Shown here in pieces: positions 46,748 to 58,700 of a DNA stretch of 64,000 nucleotides (position 1 is the first letter of the stretch; the number at the start of each line of letters is the position of its first letter). The stretch comes from Tenebrio molitor (Eukaryota > Arthropoda > Insecta > Coleoptera > Tenebrionidae). The translations under genes were made by a program, and so were the position numbers. The stretch lies in the NCBI RefSeq assembly GCF_963966145.1, contig NC_091048.1:30380001-30444000 (forward strand), in the 5' to 3' direction. The notes beneath the pieces were generated by a model. That model did not search any database, was not told where the DNA came from, and saw only the letters and a list, made by a program, of their open reading frames with translations.

Positions 46748-49700
46748 GTAAAGGGGGTAGGGTTGGTTTGGGGGATCTTGGACTTATTTTATTTAACACG
46801 GGTGTTGGTAGTTGGTAGAGGGAACTGAAAAAAGATTTTATTTTAATTAAAAACTTTTCCAAAAAAAAATATTTTTTGAAATTTTTCAAAAGTTAGATTT
46901 TCTTCAGAAACAAGATTTTCTTCTTCTACTAAATAGAATCATTGTACAAGCTTTGATTTTGATTTTTTTTTTTAATTTTATTTTCTTCACTCAAAGTCAA
47001 AAATTTTGCTACCACGAGTAGTACTTTTTTTACTGCAACACTTAGGCATTTTATCTAAATAGAATCATTTGTGCAAGTTCTGATTTTGATGTAGCTCCCT
47101 TTGTGTTTTACCCGCTTTGAAAAAAATTCCCGAATCGGATTTATTCGAATTAAACGTTTCCCCACTCGATTAAAATTTTCCAATTGACGCAGAATTTTCA
47201 GGAACTTGAACGAACGCCAATAATCGAGCCTCCACTTCCTGAAATATTTGTGGCAATTTGGCGTACTTCCGCTACATTGTGGCGAATTTTACGGTTGGTT
47301 AGTGCCGGCTACTATATGGATTTTTTAATAAAATGCCAGAAGAGAGCGTCTTCAGACGTCGTTATTAAAAAAATATTGTCCCTCCGACCAGAAGAACGGC
47401 CTTTAATAACCGAAAATTCAAGTTTGCGGAAATCAATGAAAATGTTAACCCCATCAAGAATTTAAACTGGCTGTAGAGGTGGTTATTTAATTTTTCAACT
47501 GGCACTTTGAAAAGTGTGCCAAAATTATCCAAGATTTTGGATTTCGGTTGTAATTTGGAAAAGTCGAATCGCACGCCGATTCGAATTCAATTCGTTTCGT
47601 CATTTCAAAAAATAGAACTAGAAAAAATAACTATTTTCCCTCTTGGAGATTCTTTATCATTATCTTATCGTGCGGCACTTTAACGAACGTTCAATTTGTC
47701 AGGCCGACAGATAAAAATTAATAACTCCATTGAAAACGCCGTAAAGACGATTCGGAACCGCCCGAGTCGTTAAACCAGATTAAACCAATTATTACCCCCA
47801 TGGTCGGGAGGACGCTCTTTATTTCGTTCAAATTCTCTGCCTGACCACGTGATCGTACAAAATCACGTGGTCGTACATGTCCGACTCGATCCTCTTCCTC
47901 GTGGTGTTGGTTCCGGGCTCCTGTGCCGGATCCACGCAGATGATCCTCCTGTCGTAGCGATTCTGGAAGATCAATCCCTTGACTGGATCGACGCACACCT
48001 GAAACACGATCGGCGTTCACAAAATCCTCCGAGCGTGCCCCCAGGAATCGATTAATTGGTCCATCACCGGATCGGGATTAGCGGTGTCAAGTCTGTGTCA
48101 TAATAAATACGCTGGCGGCGTTGAGTTATCGACGAGATTTGGGGGTTGACGTGTTTGTTTAGTACGTAGTGTGTTTTGTTTCTTTTTATTAGTGAGGTGG
48201 CAGCATTGTGTGACGTTTCTATTAGTCGAGGAAATGTCAGCTGCTGCACGCCACCGTCGCCGCCATTCATTTGTCAAACTCGGAACGGGGGGCGATTTTT
48301 TTGAGACGGGGGCGGTGGAGCATCGGGGACCGTCAACTCGGGAGCGGTCGGTGCACTTGTTGCACCTCGCGATTCGATCTTAGGTCTCGGGCACTAATTT
48401 TCTGCGAGCGATTTGTCGCAAGATCTTTTTTTTCCAATCCCGCGGGAAATTAACCTCGTCTTTGCTGCATCTAATTAGGAAACTATTCAAACTTTTCCAG
48501 AAACTATAAGTCGAAAGTCGATGCACGAACGTCGATACCGCGACTAATTTATCGCTGCCACTAATTTCCCGGTACAATTTCAGAAAAGCAAATTATTGCA
48601 GCGAAAACTGCATCAATCAAACACAACTTTGCCCAAATTCTCTCTCAAGTTTTGTGCAACTTTTCAAATAATAATTTGTATAATTGGAGTTTCTTCCAGT
48701 CTAAAATTTTTCCCATTATTTCTGAACGTTTTATAATACGCCTAATACGACTAACAGCTTGAAATCTCCCCGATCCGTCGATTCTCTTCATCCTCCATTA
48801 TTCTCCGAAACAAAACACAATTTCCGTTGATTTGCATAATACCAAAATAATTCCGCTCTCTGCGAGACGCATCTTACCGCTGCAATTTCTCTCCTGCGAT
48901 AGTTTCTCTCGCTGCGATTTGTCGCGCGCCGCTCCTCCATATCCAAGATTAAACAAGCAGCCGCAATTTTTAGCGGCAATTTTCCCTTAGCGCTTATTAC
49001 ACGTAATAGAAAAATACGATTTTCATTATTGTATGTGTCGGGTCGTTACTTTTCGTCGGAAGAAATGGAGGCCATTAGTTGCTCGCTTTGCGCGAACCGG
49101 GGGTGGGACGGGAGCGTCAAGATTTTGTAGTTTTTGGGCAGAGGGAGTTCTTGATCTGTGACGGCGATTTTTCCGGCGACAAACAAAACGCGATCGGGCC
49201 CCATGAATATTCATGGGGCGGGGGCTTGATTAAAAACGGCGTCGGAAAAAGAAAACAGAAAACAACCGATCTCCTATCGGGGGGCCACACACGCATTTGA
49301 ATATCCGACGACGTGCCTTATCTCGCCCCCATCGACATTATTTATTTCGGGGGAATCCCACGCGCCCCCGGGAAATTAAAAGCCGTCGATAATTCGATAA
49401 TTATCGTTTCGGATGGCGCGCCCGTAAATCCTGCCCGACGAACGAAAAGAGATCATCCCCGGAGCGCATAACTCCTCCCTCACGTGAGAATCACAAAGTT
49501 TGGGGAATTCGACGAGGGACGATTAATAACGGGGGCATCCCCCACATCCCTTTCTCCACTTACCTTATAATTAATCGAGTTGTTGGACATAGTTTTTCCC
49601 AATTTCCAATGATAATAGCCCAAGTCGGTCGGCTGCGGCAGGACTTGTTGGCCGTCTGCGAAAATTAAACTCGTTAAAGCTTTCCGGTTATTGAAAGCGT

Positions 49701-52700
49701 CACCCGGAATTGATGAAGGGAAAGGACGGCCGCTTTCCGGACGACGATTTCAATGCTTGCGAATTATCGCCCGGAATTTCTTCGTCCCGAACAGTTTATC
49801 AAGCGAATTTTGTGCGCTTTTGATGCAAGCTGCCGCTCACTCCAGAGTTAATTCCTTCGAAAATGGATGGCGGGCAGGGCAAGACGCGAATAACCTGCAG
49901 TTCGGTAAATCCGGCCGAGCTTTAAAATATCCATTCCGGGCGGGGAAAAATGCACCGGCGAGCCATTCGCCCGGAAACTAGCGCCATATTGTTTACGTAA
50001 ATGATACTTCATTAAATTAGTCGTCGTGAAACATAATATAAGATGCTACAGTTTCAAAAATATAATCGTTCACTTTACGGCATCGTAAATTCGTATAATG
50101 TTGCTGCCTCGGAATGGCTGCGACCGGAAGTGTTTCGCGACAAAAGCACACCGTGGGAGGAAATTCAAACAAATTTTATTTGCGTATGGACAAATCGTTT
50201 TTCTAGCAGGATTAACAAACAATTAGAAACGAATAAATGAAATGAAAGATGCAAATTTGTCACGTAAACCGACACTGCACACATTTTTTCACTAATAATT
50301 TTTACTGGAAAAAAATCAGAACATTTCCAAAGCAAACCTCGTACACCTATCATAAATGTTTCTTATATCGTAGTTGGCTGCGATTATGGTGTACGTGTAG
50401 AATTGCCGCTTCTTCTGGATTTTTCCAGGACTATCTCGTGTGCAGAACAATGCTTACTGTAATGAGTACTAAACAAACTCTTTCTTTAGCAACATTAAAA
50501 ATGGTTTACTCCTGAAACAGGATACATTGTTCAACAATGATCAATGGACTTACATCAGTGTGGCAAAGAAAAAAATAAAGAGCATAAAACAATGCAATGA
50601 ATATAGCAATGAATGTTTTTTCTTCGAAAACAATACATTTTATTTTGACGCTATGTTGTTGTTTTTAACCATCTCCAAGAGAATTTTTATCAACTGAACA
50701 GACGTAAATTGTTGTGGGATGATTTGATTCTGCTCACTTGTCACATTTTCTTTATTTTAAATTACATTGTCTTAAAGCCCCTTATATCCAGGCAACCAGA
50801 CAATCACATCACTTTCCTTTTATTTAGTTTCCGTTGTAAAGAAGTGTCGGGTGTTCATTTATCCTTAAAGTTAGCGTTGAAGAGTCGATTGTGAACCCAG
50901 GAACCCATCACTCGTCAGTCTGCAGAGTAAAAACACAAACAACGCAAAAAGTGAGGTTAGATTTAAACCGCTTATCCGTGATCCGTAATCATGATCACAA
51001 TCGACTCTTAAACAATACTGCGACGTAAGAAACGTTGCTAATTTCTCCACTTACGCCTGAAGAAAGGCTTCCAGTCCTGGTTGGAGAGCCTGTGCGCAAA
51101 ATCGATGTACCCGGAGACCTCGAACCCCTTCTTGGTCTGGTAGCGCAAGAAGATGATCGTCTAAAGAACCAGCTCAGTTCCCCATTGCTTTGTTTGAATG
51201 TTTCTTTTTGATCTCACCGATAAAATGCCGACCCTGTTGGGCCTCTCCCTGATGGCCAGCTCCTTCTGTATGGGGTCCCCTCCGGCTATGCCCTCGCTGG
51301 CCAGTTCGTACGGCTTGTACGGCGGGTACAGATAATTGATAACCGCGGCTAATCTCTTCTCGAACTGCTGCCGGCTCAGCGTTTCCCCCGAACTCCTGCA
51401 CCCAAGGAAATTCGCCACATTTCCACCGCTTACGAGCTTACCTGTAACCCAGTTCGGCGATAGTCCGGGCCGCGACTGTGTCCTGGAGATAACAGCGATC
51501 CTGTTCGGTTATCAACGAGTCCAGGTAGTCCTCGTAGGTTTCAAACTGGAGGAGGCGGCGGTCCGCCTCGATCTGGGGCGTGGAAGTGGCGGTGATGTGG
51601 GCCATGGCGTGACAACTTATTTGACAACTTTGACAGACTTTTTCGAGCCTACTGACGCTTTTTTCCGTTGCAGAACACCGTCTGCAACAACCAGATGTGT
51701 CTGGGGAGCATGATGGCCCAGCCGGGCCGGAACGAGCTCAGGACCCCCCAGGAGGTGCTGAAGCACGCCAAGGACTTCCTCGACCAGTATTTCACCTCGA
51801 TAAGGAGGTAAGCGCCGCGATTATGATTCAATTCCATCAATATTTTCGTTGCGTGCATAAAGATAAAGGGTTTACGAGGGCGTTTTACGACCTCCGAGGG
51901 ATCCGGAACGTCGATGCGAGTTTCGGTTAAAATTTTACAACGCAAATTATCCTCGGCCGGGATAACACCGGCTTATTCCAGTCCAGACTTGGATACTTCT
52001 GCTGCGGGAAATAAATTAAATTGTGCTGCGCCGCAAGGCTCGGCTTACGGCCCTCTCCTTCAGAGGTATATTAAATCTCGAGTTGATCAATCGAGCTTTC
52101 GTTCGATTCCTGTTAATTCGCTCCGGATGAGAGACGGCCCGTCGACAGGACATTCTCCTCGTTCCGGTGCGGGGCCAATAATCCGGAAGGGAGCGGTCGC
52201 CTGGCCCGCCGATTCGTCACGTCTGATCGGGACGGCCGCTCCTGCGGCGGTCTTTTGTTTCTCCCGGATTCCCACCGGCGGGCTATCACGCTCCCGGAGC
52301 CGTTACTTTGCCGACCTAGTCTCCCCTAAGCGTTATAAAAATCGTACGTTGACACATCGACGCCGCCCACGTTTAACAGGCCGCAGAGGAATTCGGATTA
52401 TCCGAGCCGTCCCCCGTTCGAACAAATCGAATTTAAATTCTCGTCTGATTTGTTCGGTGACGCAATAAAAAGGAGAAAAAAATATGTCAGAAAGTTCGGC
52501 AAGAATTTCAATCAAAACTCGGAGACGTTGGGCGAAAATTTCCGACGTGAATTTTTCGAATTTCACGGCCGAGCCGAATTTCAACCCCTTCGCGGCACCT
52601 GTGCGCGTCGGGGGCGGCGTAATTGCGACTCTCGACATGATGAGTGGCGGCACGAATTTCGACCTATTTATAGGCTATTTTTCCGGTTCGTCATAGTTTT

Positions 52701-55700
52701 CCGTGGCGAAATTGTCGAATTATTGACGGTAGTTGGTCGGCTATTTTAAAACGTGTCGACCTGCTTCACATCAATGTTGCAGGGCCGACCATCGATTGTT
52801 CATGGTTGCGGAAGGTGCCCGAAGAGTAGCGTTTTGCCTCCGGGGTGGATTAAACCGCCGCGCAATTTCGCCGGGGGCAGATGAGGCCCCCAGATTCCAC
52901 CAGGACATCCAGGCTGGGTCCCGGTGGAACAAAACACATCACATTCTGCAACAACAAAATATTTATTGCTTCCAAGATGAAGAAAGATGTCCAGAAAGCT
53001 TTTAACACCAAAAAAAGGCGTTGGAAACCGTCAGTTATTGTGCTTTTTTAAAGCATAGATTAATTGGAACATGTTGACAGCTAACCTAAAATTTAGAGCC
53101 AAAGAAATCTTTCTTTTTTTCTTTGTGTGCAATGTTTTACATTAAAAATAGAATAACTAAACGATTTATATTCTCGAAGCAAATATCTAAAGGCACCCTG
53201 TGCTGAAAACAAACATATTCATTTACGTCCCGATTAAACATAAAAAATGTCATTCGTGTCAAACGGCGGGAAATTCAAACTTTACACTGTTCTAAAGTCT
53301 GTTTTTTTAATAATCAATTGTCAAAGTGTTGTCAGGTTGGTATGAGCCACTGGTTATTTGATAGTAATTAGGTTGGCAACGTAAAATGTCAACTGTATGT
53401 CAGTCATTGATGTGAATTGTGAAGGCGCTTGCGCTAGTGAAGCCGCAATTACATTTAAATAAAAATAAAAAGTTAAATGAGTTTCCGAAAGCAAAGATCT
53501 AACACAACGACAAAATTGGCTATGATTACGTGAAGAAATGAAGAGAGAAAAACCGACAATGCTAAATTGCAGTAAAGACATGTTCGAGGTATTTTCTTTT
53601 ATAATTTTAATATATGGGCCAATGGTGTTCGTCACTGCGAGGAACTGATTAGAGAGGACTGGAATTAATTGATGGGAAATCTACCAATTGAGGACATTCT
53701 TTCAATAATAATTCAACTTTCCGCAGAATCATAATATTCGGAAGACGATTGGGGGTTAGATTCTAAAGATGAATAGGTAAACTGCCCATTAAATAAATTC
53801 CCATTTTCCTGTATATGTTCAGTTGCACTTTTCAGTGTCATTATGGTCTTTATTTCTTCTCTTTTGGTATAAAATTTGGTTACACCTGAAACTTTTCTGA
53901 CATTTGAAAATTACTGACATAACCTCAAACCTGATCTAGGGAGATTTTACGATAGAGGTGTTCCGAAATAAAAGGTTTTAGGGTGATACAGCCTGTTCTT
54001 TGAGGGAATTTTGACACTGACAATTGATTTAAACAAAAATGGACTTTAAACGATTTAATTTTTCCAACGCCTACTCAGCCCAGGATTTAATTTGAACGCG
54101 CGAATTTTATTATGAATTAAGTGAAATAGTGAAACATTGCCTTGATATTAAATGAGCCTGGAACGTTGATAAAATTTCACAATTTCACATTATTGCTTCA
54201 CTTAATTTATTTCATTGCTTTTGGTCAACTTCACTAATTTCGACAAATCTAAAACTGAAAATCACAATTTCATTTTTTTTTGGACATGTACATCTTGCCT
54301 CGTGGGAGTGATGAGCGAAATTGGTGATTTTTCTTGGTTAAAAATGAAAAAGTGGAGCGTCGCCCCTTCATTCCTGTTGCACATTCAGACCGGCCGAAAT
54401 TTATATAACTCTGTTCCTTAATCTAGCAGCATCACATTCTTAAAGCGAATTTATCTCTCCACCACGGCCCTGCTGCAACCCTTCCGAAATTACTTAATAA
54501 ATTTCGCCGACGCTTCCGAAAACACACAAACAATAAAACATCAAAAAAACTCCAATAACTCTTGTCGTTCGCCGTTCCGTCGAGGGTGACATCCGAAACT
54601 TATTGTTTAAACGGCCGTTTTTATGGCCGCAATAAAATTCGTTTAGCATAATTTTTCAGATCGTAATGACACTGTGTAAATGCCGGTGAAAAATTCACGT
54701 CGTCCTTTTTATTGCGACAAGATAACGGCCGCCGCCGCCACGAACAACCGACATATTTTTCCGTTTGGTAAATCCCCGGTTATACAACATTATTTTTTTG
54801 CCCCCCTCGACTTTTATTACGAGAGGCGGCGTGGATTTGAGATGTATCGGGATCACCGCTAGATTGCCTTTGTCACGAGCAGAGGGTCGTTAAGTGTTTA
54901 AAACGTTTGCATCCGAAAGGATCCCAGGATGTCATACGTGTCCCGGGAATTGACAGTTCGGTGAATCATCTCCGTTTTATCGAAACAGGACCTCCGATCG
55001 CCCTCGTAATTTCCCCTATTTCAGCCAGATGCGAACCACCCCTTTCAGGCCCTCACGAAACACGATCCTAGACTCGGATTTTTTTCGCCCGAATTATCGG
55101 ATTTTTCAACCCCTAATTAATGTACTGAAAAGCGAATTTTCGGCCGGTTCGTCGGCTCATGAAAAATGTAAAAAATCCCGATCGGGCCCGGCCCGGGACT
55201 CATTTAAAATTCAGGATCTGGGATCGACTCTTAATTAAATTAGCTCTTAGTACAACAAAACGATGAAACTCTCATTTACTTCCAGAACTTCTGCATGCAT
55301 GCACTGGGGAGTTGTTACATTGTTTTGTTGTTAATTAAGTCTGGGCCGGAATGTCGCAAATTAGGAATTTTTCCCGAGCGAGGGTGCGATAAGCGGTCCT
55401 TTGCTGCGAATTTTTCATTGCGGTGGCGATGTTAACAGAGCCCCGACTGTAGCTCCCTTTCAAGTGAGGCTTGATGAACAAATAACCGGACCAGCATTGT
55501 TCCCGCCACAAAGCCGTCGCTCTAAACTTAATTTAGATAGCGCCGGATTGATCCCCACAAGTTAACACAAGGTGTATCTGAAATTTAGCCAAATTGAATT
55601 AATTCTTCACACTAAATTTCATTTGAAATTTTCTCGCAGAGCCAGCAGCCCCGCACACACCTCCCGCTGGGAGCAAGTCCAGAAGGAGGTCAACACCACC

Positions 55701-58700
55701 GGGACTTACCAGCTCACCGAAACCGAGCTCATCTACGGAGCCAAACTCGCCTGGAGGAACTCCGTCAGGTGCATCGGCCGGATCCAGTGGTCCAAACTGC
55801 AGGTCAGTCCCAATCCAGGGACTCCACTCGGCACACATCTGTCGAGTGTTTGTCGAGTCGAGAGTCTCTAGTCCGACAACAAAGAGAATTATTTAACCGG
55901 ATCCGGGAAATATTCCTTGCGTTTGTGTTGTCCTTCCGGAAGGGCGTTTCCGGACGAGCAGTCGAAAAATATCGAATTAATTCCGGCATCAACTTTCTCT
56001 TAAAAATGACATCCACCAACCCCAGTTGTGAAAATTATGACCCTCGTGTATGTGATCCCCTAATTCCTGCATTCCGCGAAACTGGGGTGCTTTAGTGTTT
56101 CGGTGAGAGCTTTCAAGAGTCGCTTTTTCCAGTGTGGCAAGCTGCCAGCGTTTACTTGAAGAAGCTTTCGTTGCATAATCACCGCGGACAACTTCTCGAG
56201 GGAATTATTATACGCCGCCCCCACTTCACGCGGACTCCTGTTTACCGGAATATGTATGAGAGCGCAGATGTCTCCCGGATTCCAACACCCAAGAAAGAAA
56301 GGAAAAAAATTAAACCCACATCTCGCATTCTCTCATAATCGTATTACACCCCCGATAATATGCAGAGGAAGCGATAGCCGCCCCCGGTTCAACTAATCCG
56401 GCTCGTAAACGGCTCGGTCGACCTCGTTCTCTTTCTGAATGGGACGGACGAGTGTCCTTGTGAAGGACCGCGACTTCTTTGCCGGTGGAACGCTGATTCA
56501 GGCCAATCGAGCCGACTCCGAACGTCAATAAGACGAATCTCTTGTTTGCTTTATATTCAAACTAGTCACGCTCGACTCGACTCCGGATTTGTACCGGATG
56601 ATTTTCATGCTTAGTTTATTTTCGGGACTCTTTTAATCTAACCGAGATTCCTGCCGCGTCGCCGCGCGCGCCCTACTCCCGCAGATAAACTCGGAATTGC
56701 TTCTTTACAGCGGGAAAACGATGCTTAATGGCCGTGTTATTGCGAGAAGGGGTGAGTTTTTTCCTGCCCGGAGGCACACGGACGAATACGTCGATGCGGC
56801 CGAAGAGCTCACAGCCTCCGGGGCTCTCATGTTGCCCGACAAAAACGTCGTCGGACGCCTGACGGACTCACGGAACACAAGCAAATCGAAATATTGCTAA
56901 ACTACACAAAACTCGACAACATTTTTACCAATTTGCCCCACTCAATGGGCATAAAAATTACTCTACTTCTTGCAATCATCATAAAACGGAATTACAGAAA
57001 TGGTGGATGCGCCAGGAAAGGCCCACGTCAAGCAAAAACATCCATGTTTTTGCTGTTCACGACGATAAATGATGTGAAGAGACTGTATCCTATAGAGCTT
57101 TGTGGTGGAGAGAGCGGCGAGAAAGCTGCAAACTCAATCTCCATTTTTATGAATGAAGTGGTGGATGCGCCAGAATGTGTCATTAAATAAAAATGGCAAT
57201 GTGTTTGTTGTTTGGAGACATAAAAATATATTGAAATTGTTATGGAAGTTTTGTAGTGGCAAAGACCGCAAAATAAATATAACTTATAGAAATGGTGGAT
57301 GCGTTGAGATACACTAGGAATAAAAAATGAAAATATTTTTTTGTTGGCCAATTAGATATAGAAACTACGTTGCAAAGATATTGGAGAAAGAAACCGAAAG
57401 CTACAAAAATCGAGTTTTATTGTTACGAATAAAAATGGTGGATGCGCCAAAATAATTAATAAATAAAAATGGCCAAATTTTGCTGTCTGAAAAAGTAAAT
57501 ATGTATTTTTGTAGAGATTTCGTAGTAAGGAAAGCAACGAACAAGACCGCAAAATAAATACGTATAAATTTCAGAAATTGTGGATGCGCTGAAAATTATT
57601 AGAAATAAAGAGACAAAATGTTTCTTGTGTGATGAGATAAAAAATATTGAAAGTGTGTTGTAGAGATTTCGTAGAGAGGAAATTAAGAAAGAAAACTAGA
57701 AGTTTCTCTTTTGTATATTAATCATAAAACTGAGTATTTACGAAATACGAAATGGTGGATGCGCTGAAAAATACCTAGATGAAGTAAGAATATCAATGTT
57801 TCTGTTGTATAGCGTGATAAATGGAGTGCAGAGACATAGAGCTTTTGTAGCGATGAAGACAGTTAGGAAAACTGCAAAACTCAATTTGCGATGTTATACA
57901 GGTGTCCCCAAAAAAAAAAGACGTGTCCATAGCTCCCTTATTTATCGGAGGATATATACACCAAATTAAATGTTTATAAAAAAGCTACAAAATGGTCTAC
58001 TAAATTCACGTACAGCTCCAAGGGTTTCAAGGCTAAACTGTCAAAAAAAAAATCATGCGAACACATCCTTTTTTTAGTAATTCTAATAGAGATTTTTATT
58101 CTTGCAAATCTGGGCTGGGAAGGCGTTGGAAACCATCAGTTGTTGTGCTTTTTTAAAGCGTAGATTAATTGGAACATGCTGACAGCTAACCTAAAATTTA
58201 GAGCCAAAAAAATCTTTCTTTTTTTTCATTCTTTGCAATGTTTTACATTAAAAATAGAATAACTTAACGATGCCTATTCTCGAAGCAAATATCTAAGGGA
58301 ACCATTTGCTGAAAATAAACATGTTTAATTCTGCCGATTAAACATAAACTAATGTCATCGTGTCAAACCGCGGGAAATTCAAACTTTACACTGTTCTAAA
58401 CGGTTTACTTTTTCCAACGCCTACTCAGTCCAGGATTACATTTGAGCTCGCGATATAACCTCACATAAAAAAAAATAACACAAACTTTTGAAACAAATGA
58501 CGATCACCAAGCGAGAAGCTAGGTATCAAAGTGCATTGTGTTACAATGTAAAAACCAAATTAAGTTAGCCGGAAAAACAAATGACAAATAATACATATGG
58601 GATTGCGCAGATGTGCCGCGCAATGTTTAGCGCAAAATGGGGCATAGACCATAGTAGCGTTTTTGTACTTTTTTTTATTTTTGGTATGTAAGTGTATACT

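Larger units (their letters stand above)
46748..51673 (+). other. NOS intron 1, containing an antisense gene
   Basis: The intron is about 4.9 kb, from gtaaag to gcag. It contains all five exons of the CFAP299-like gene on the minus strand and the 130 bp MITE at 50880-51009. The part from 46.8 to 47.7 kb is AT-rich with no gene seen. Confidence 0.8.
51808..55639 (+). other. NOS intron 2
   Basis: It runs from gtaagc to cgcag. A GC-rich block at 51.9-52.9 kb is open for 184 codons on the plus strand but shows no domain. From 53.0 to 54.1 kb it holds a MITE split by a second element. Confidence 0.7.

Noticed and set aside
51914..52468. 184-codon plus-strand ORF in NOS intron 2
   Set aside because: It sits in GC-rich intronic DNA. 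No domain is seen, overlapping frames are open on the other strand, and there are no convincing splice sites.
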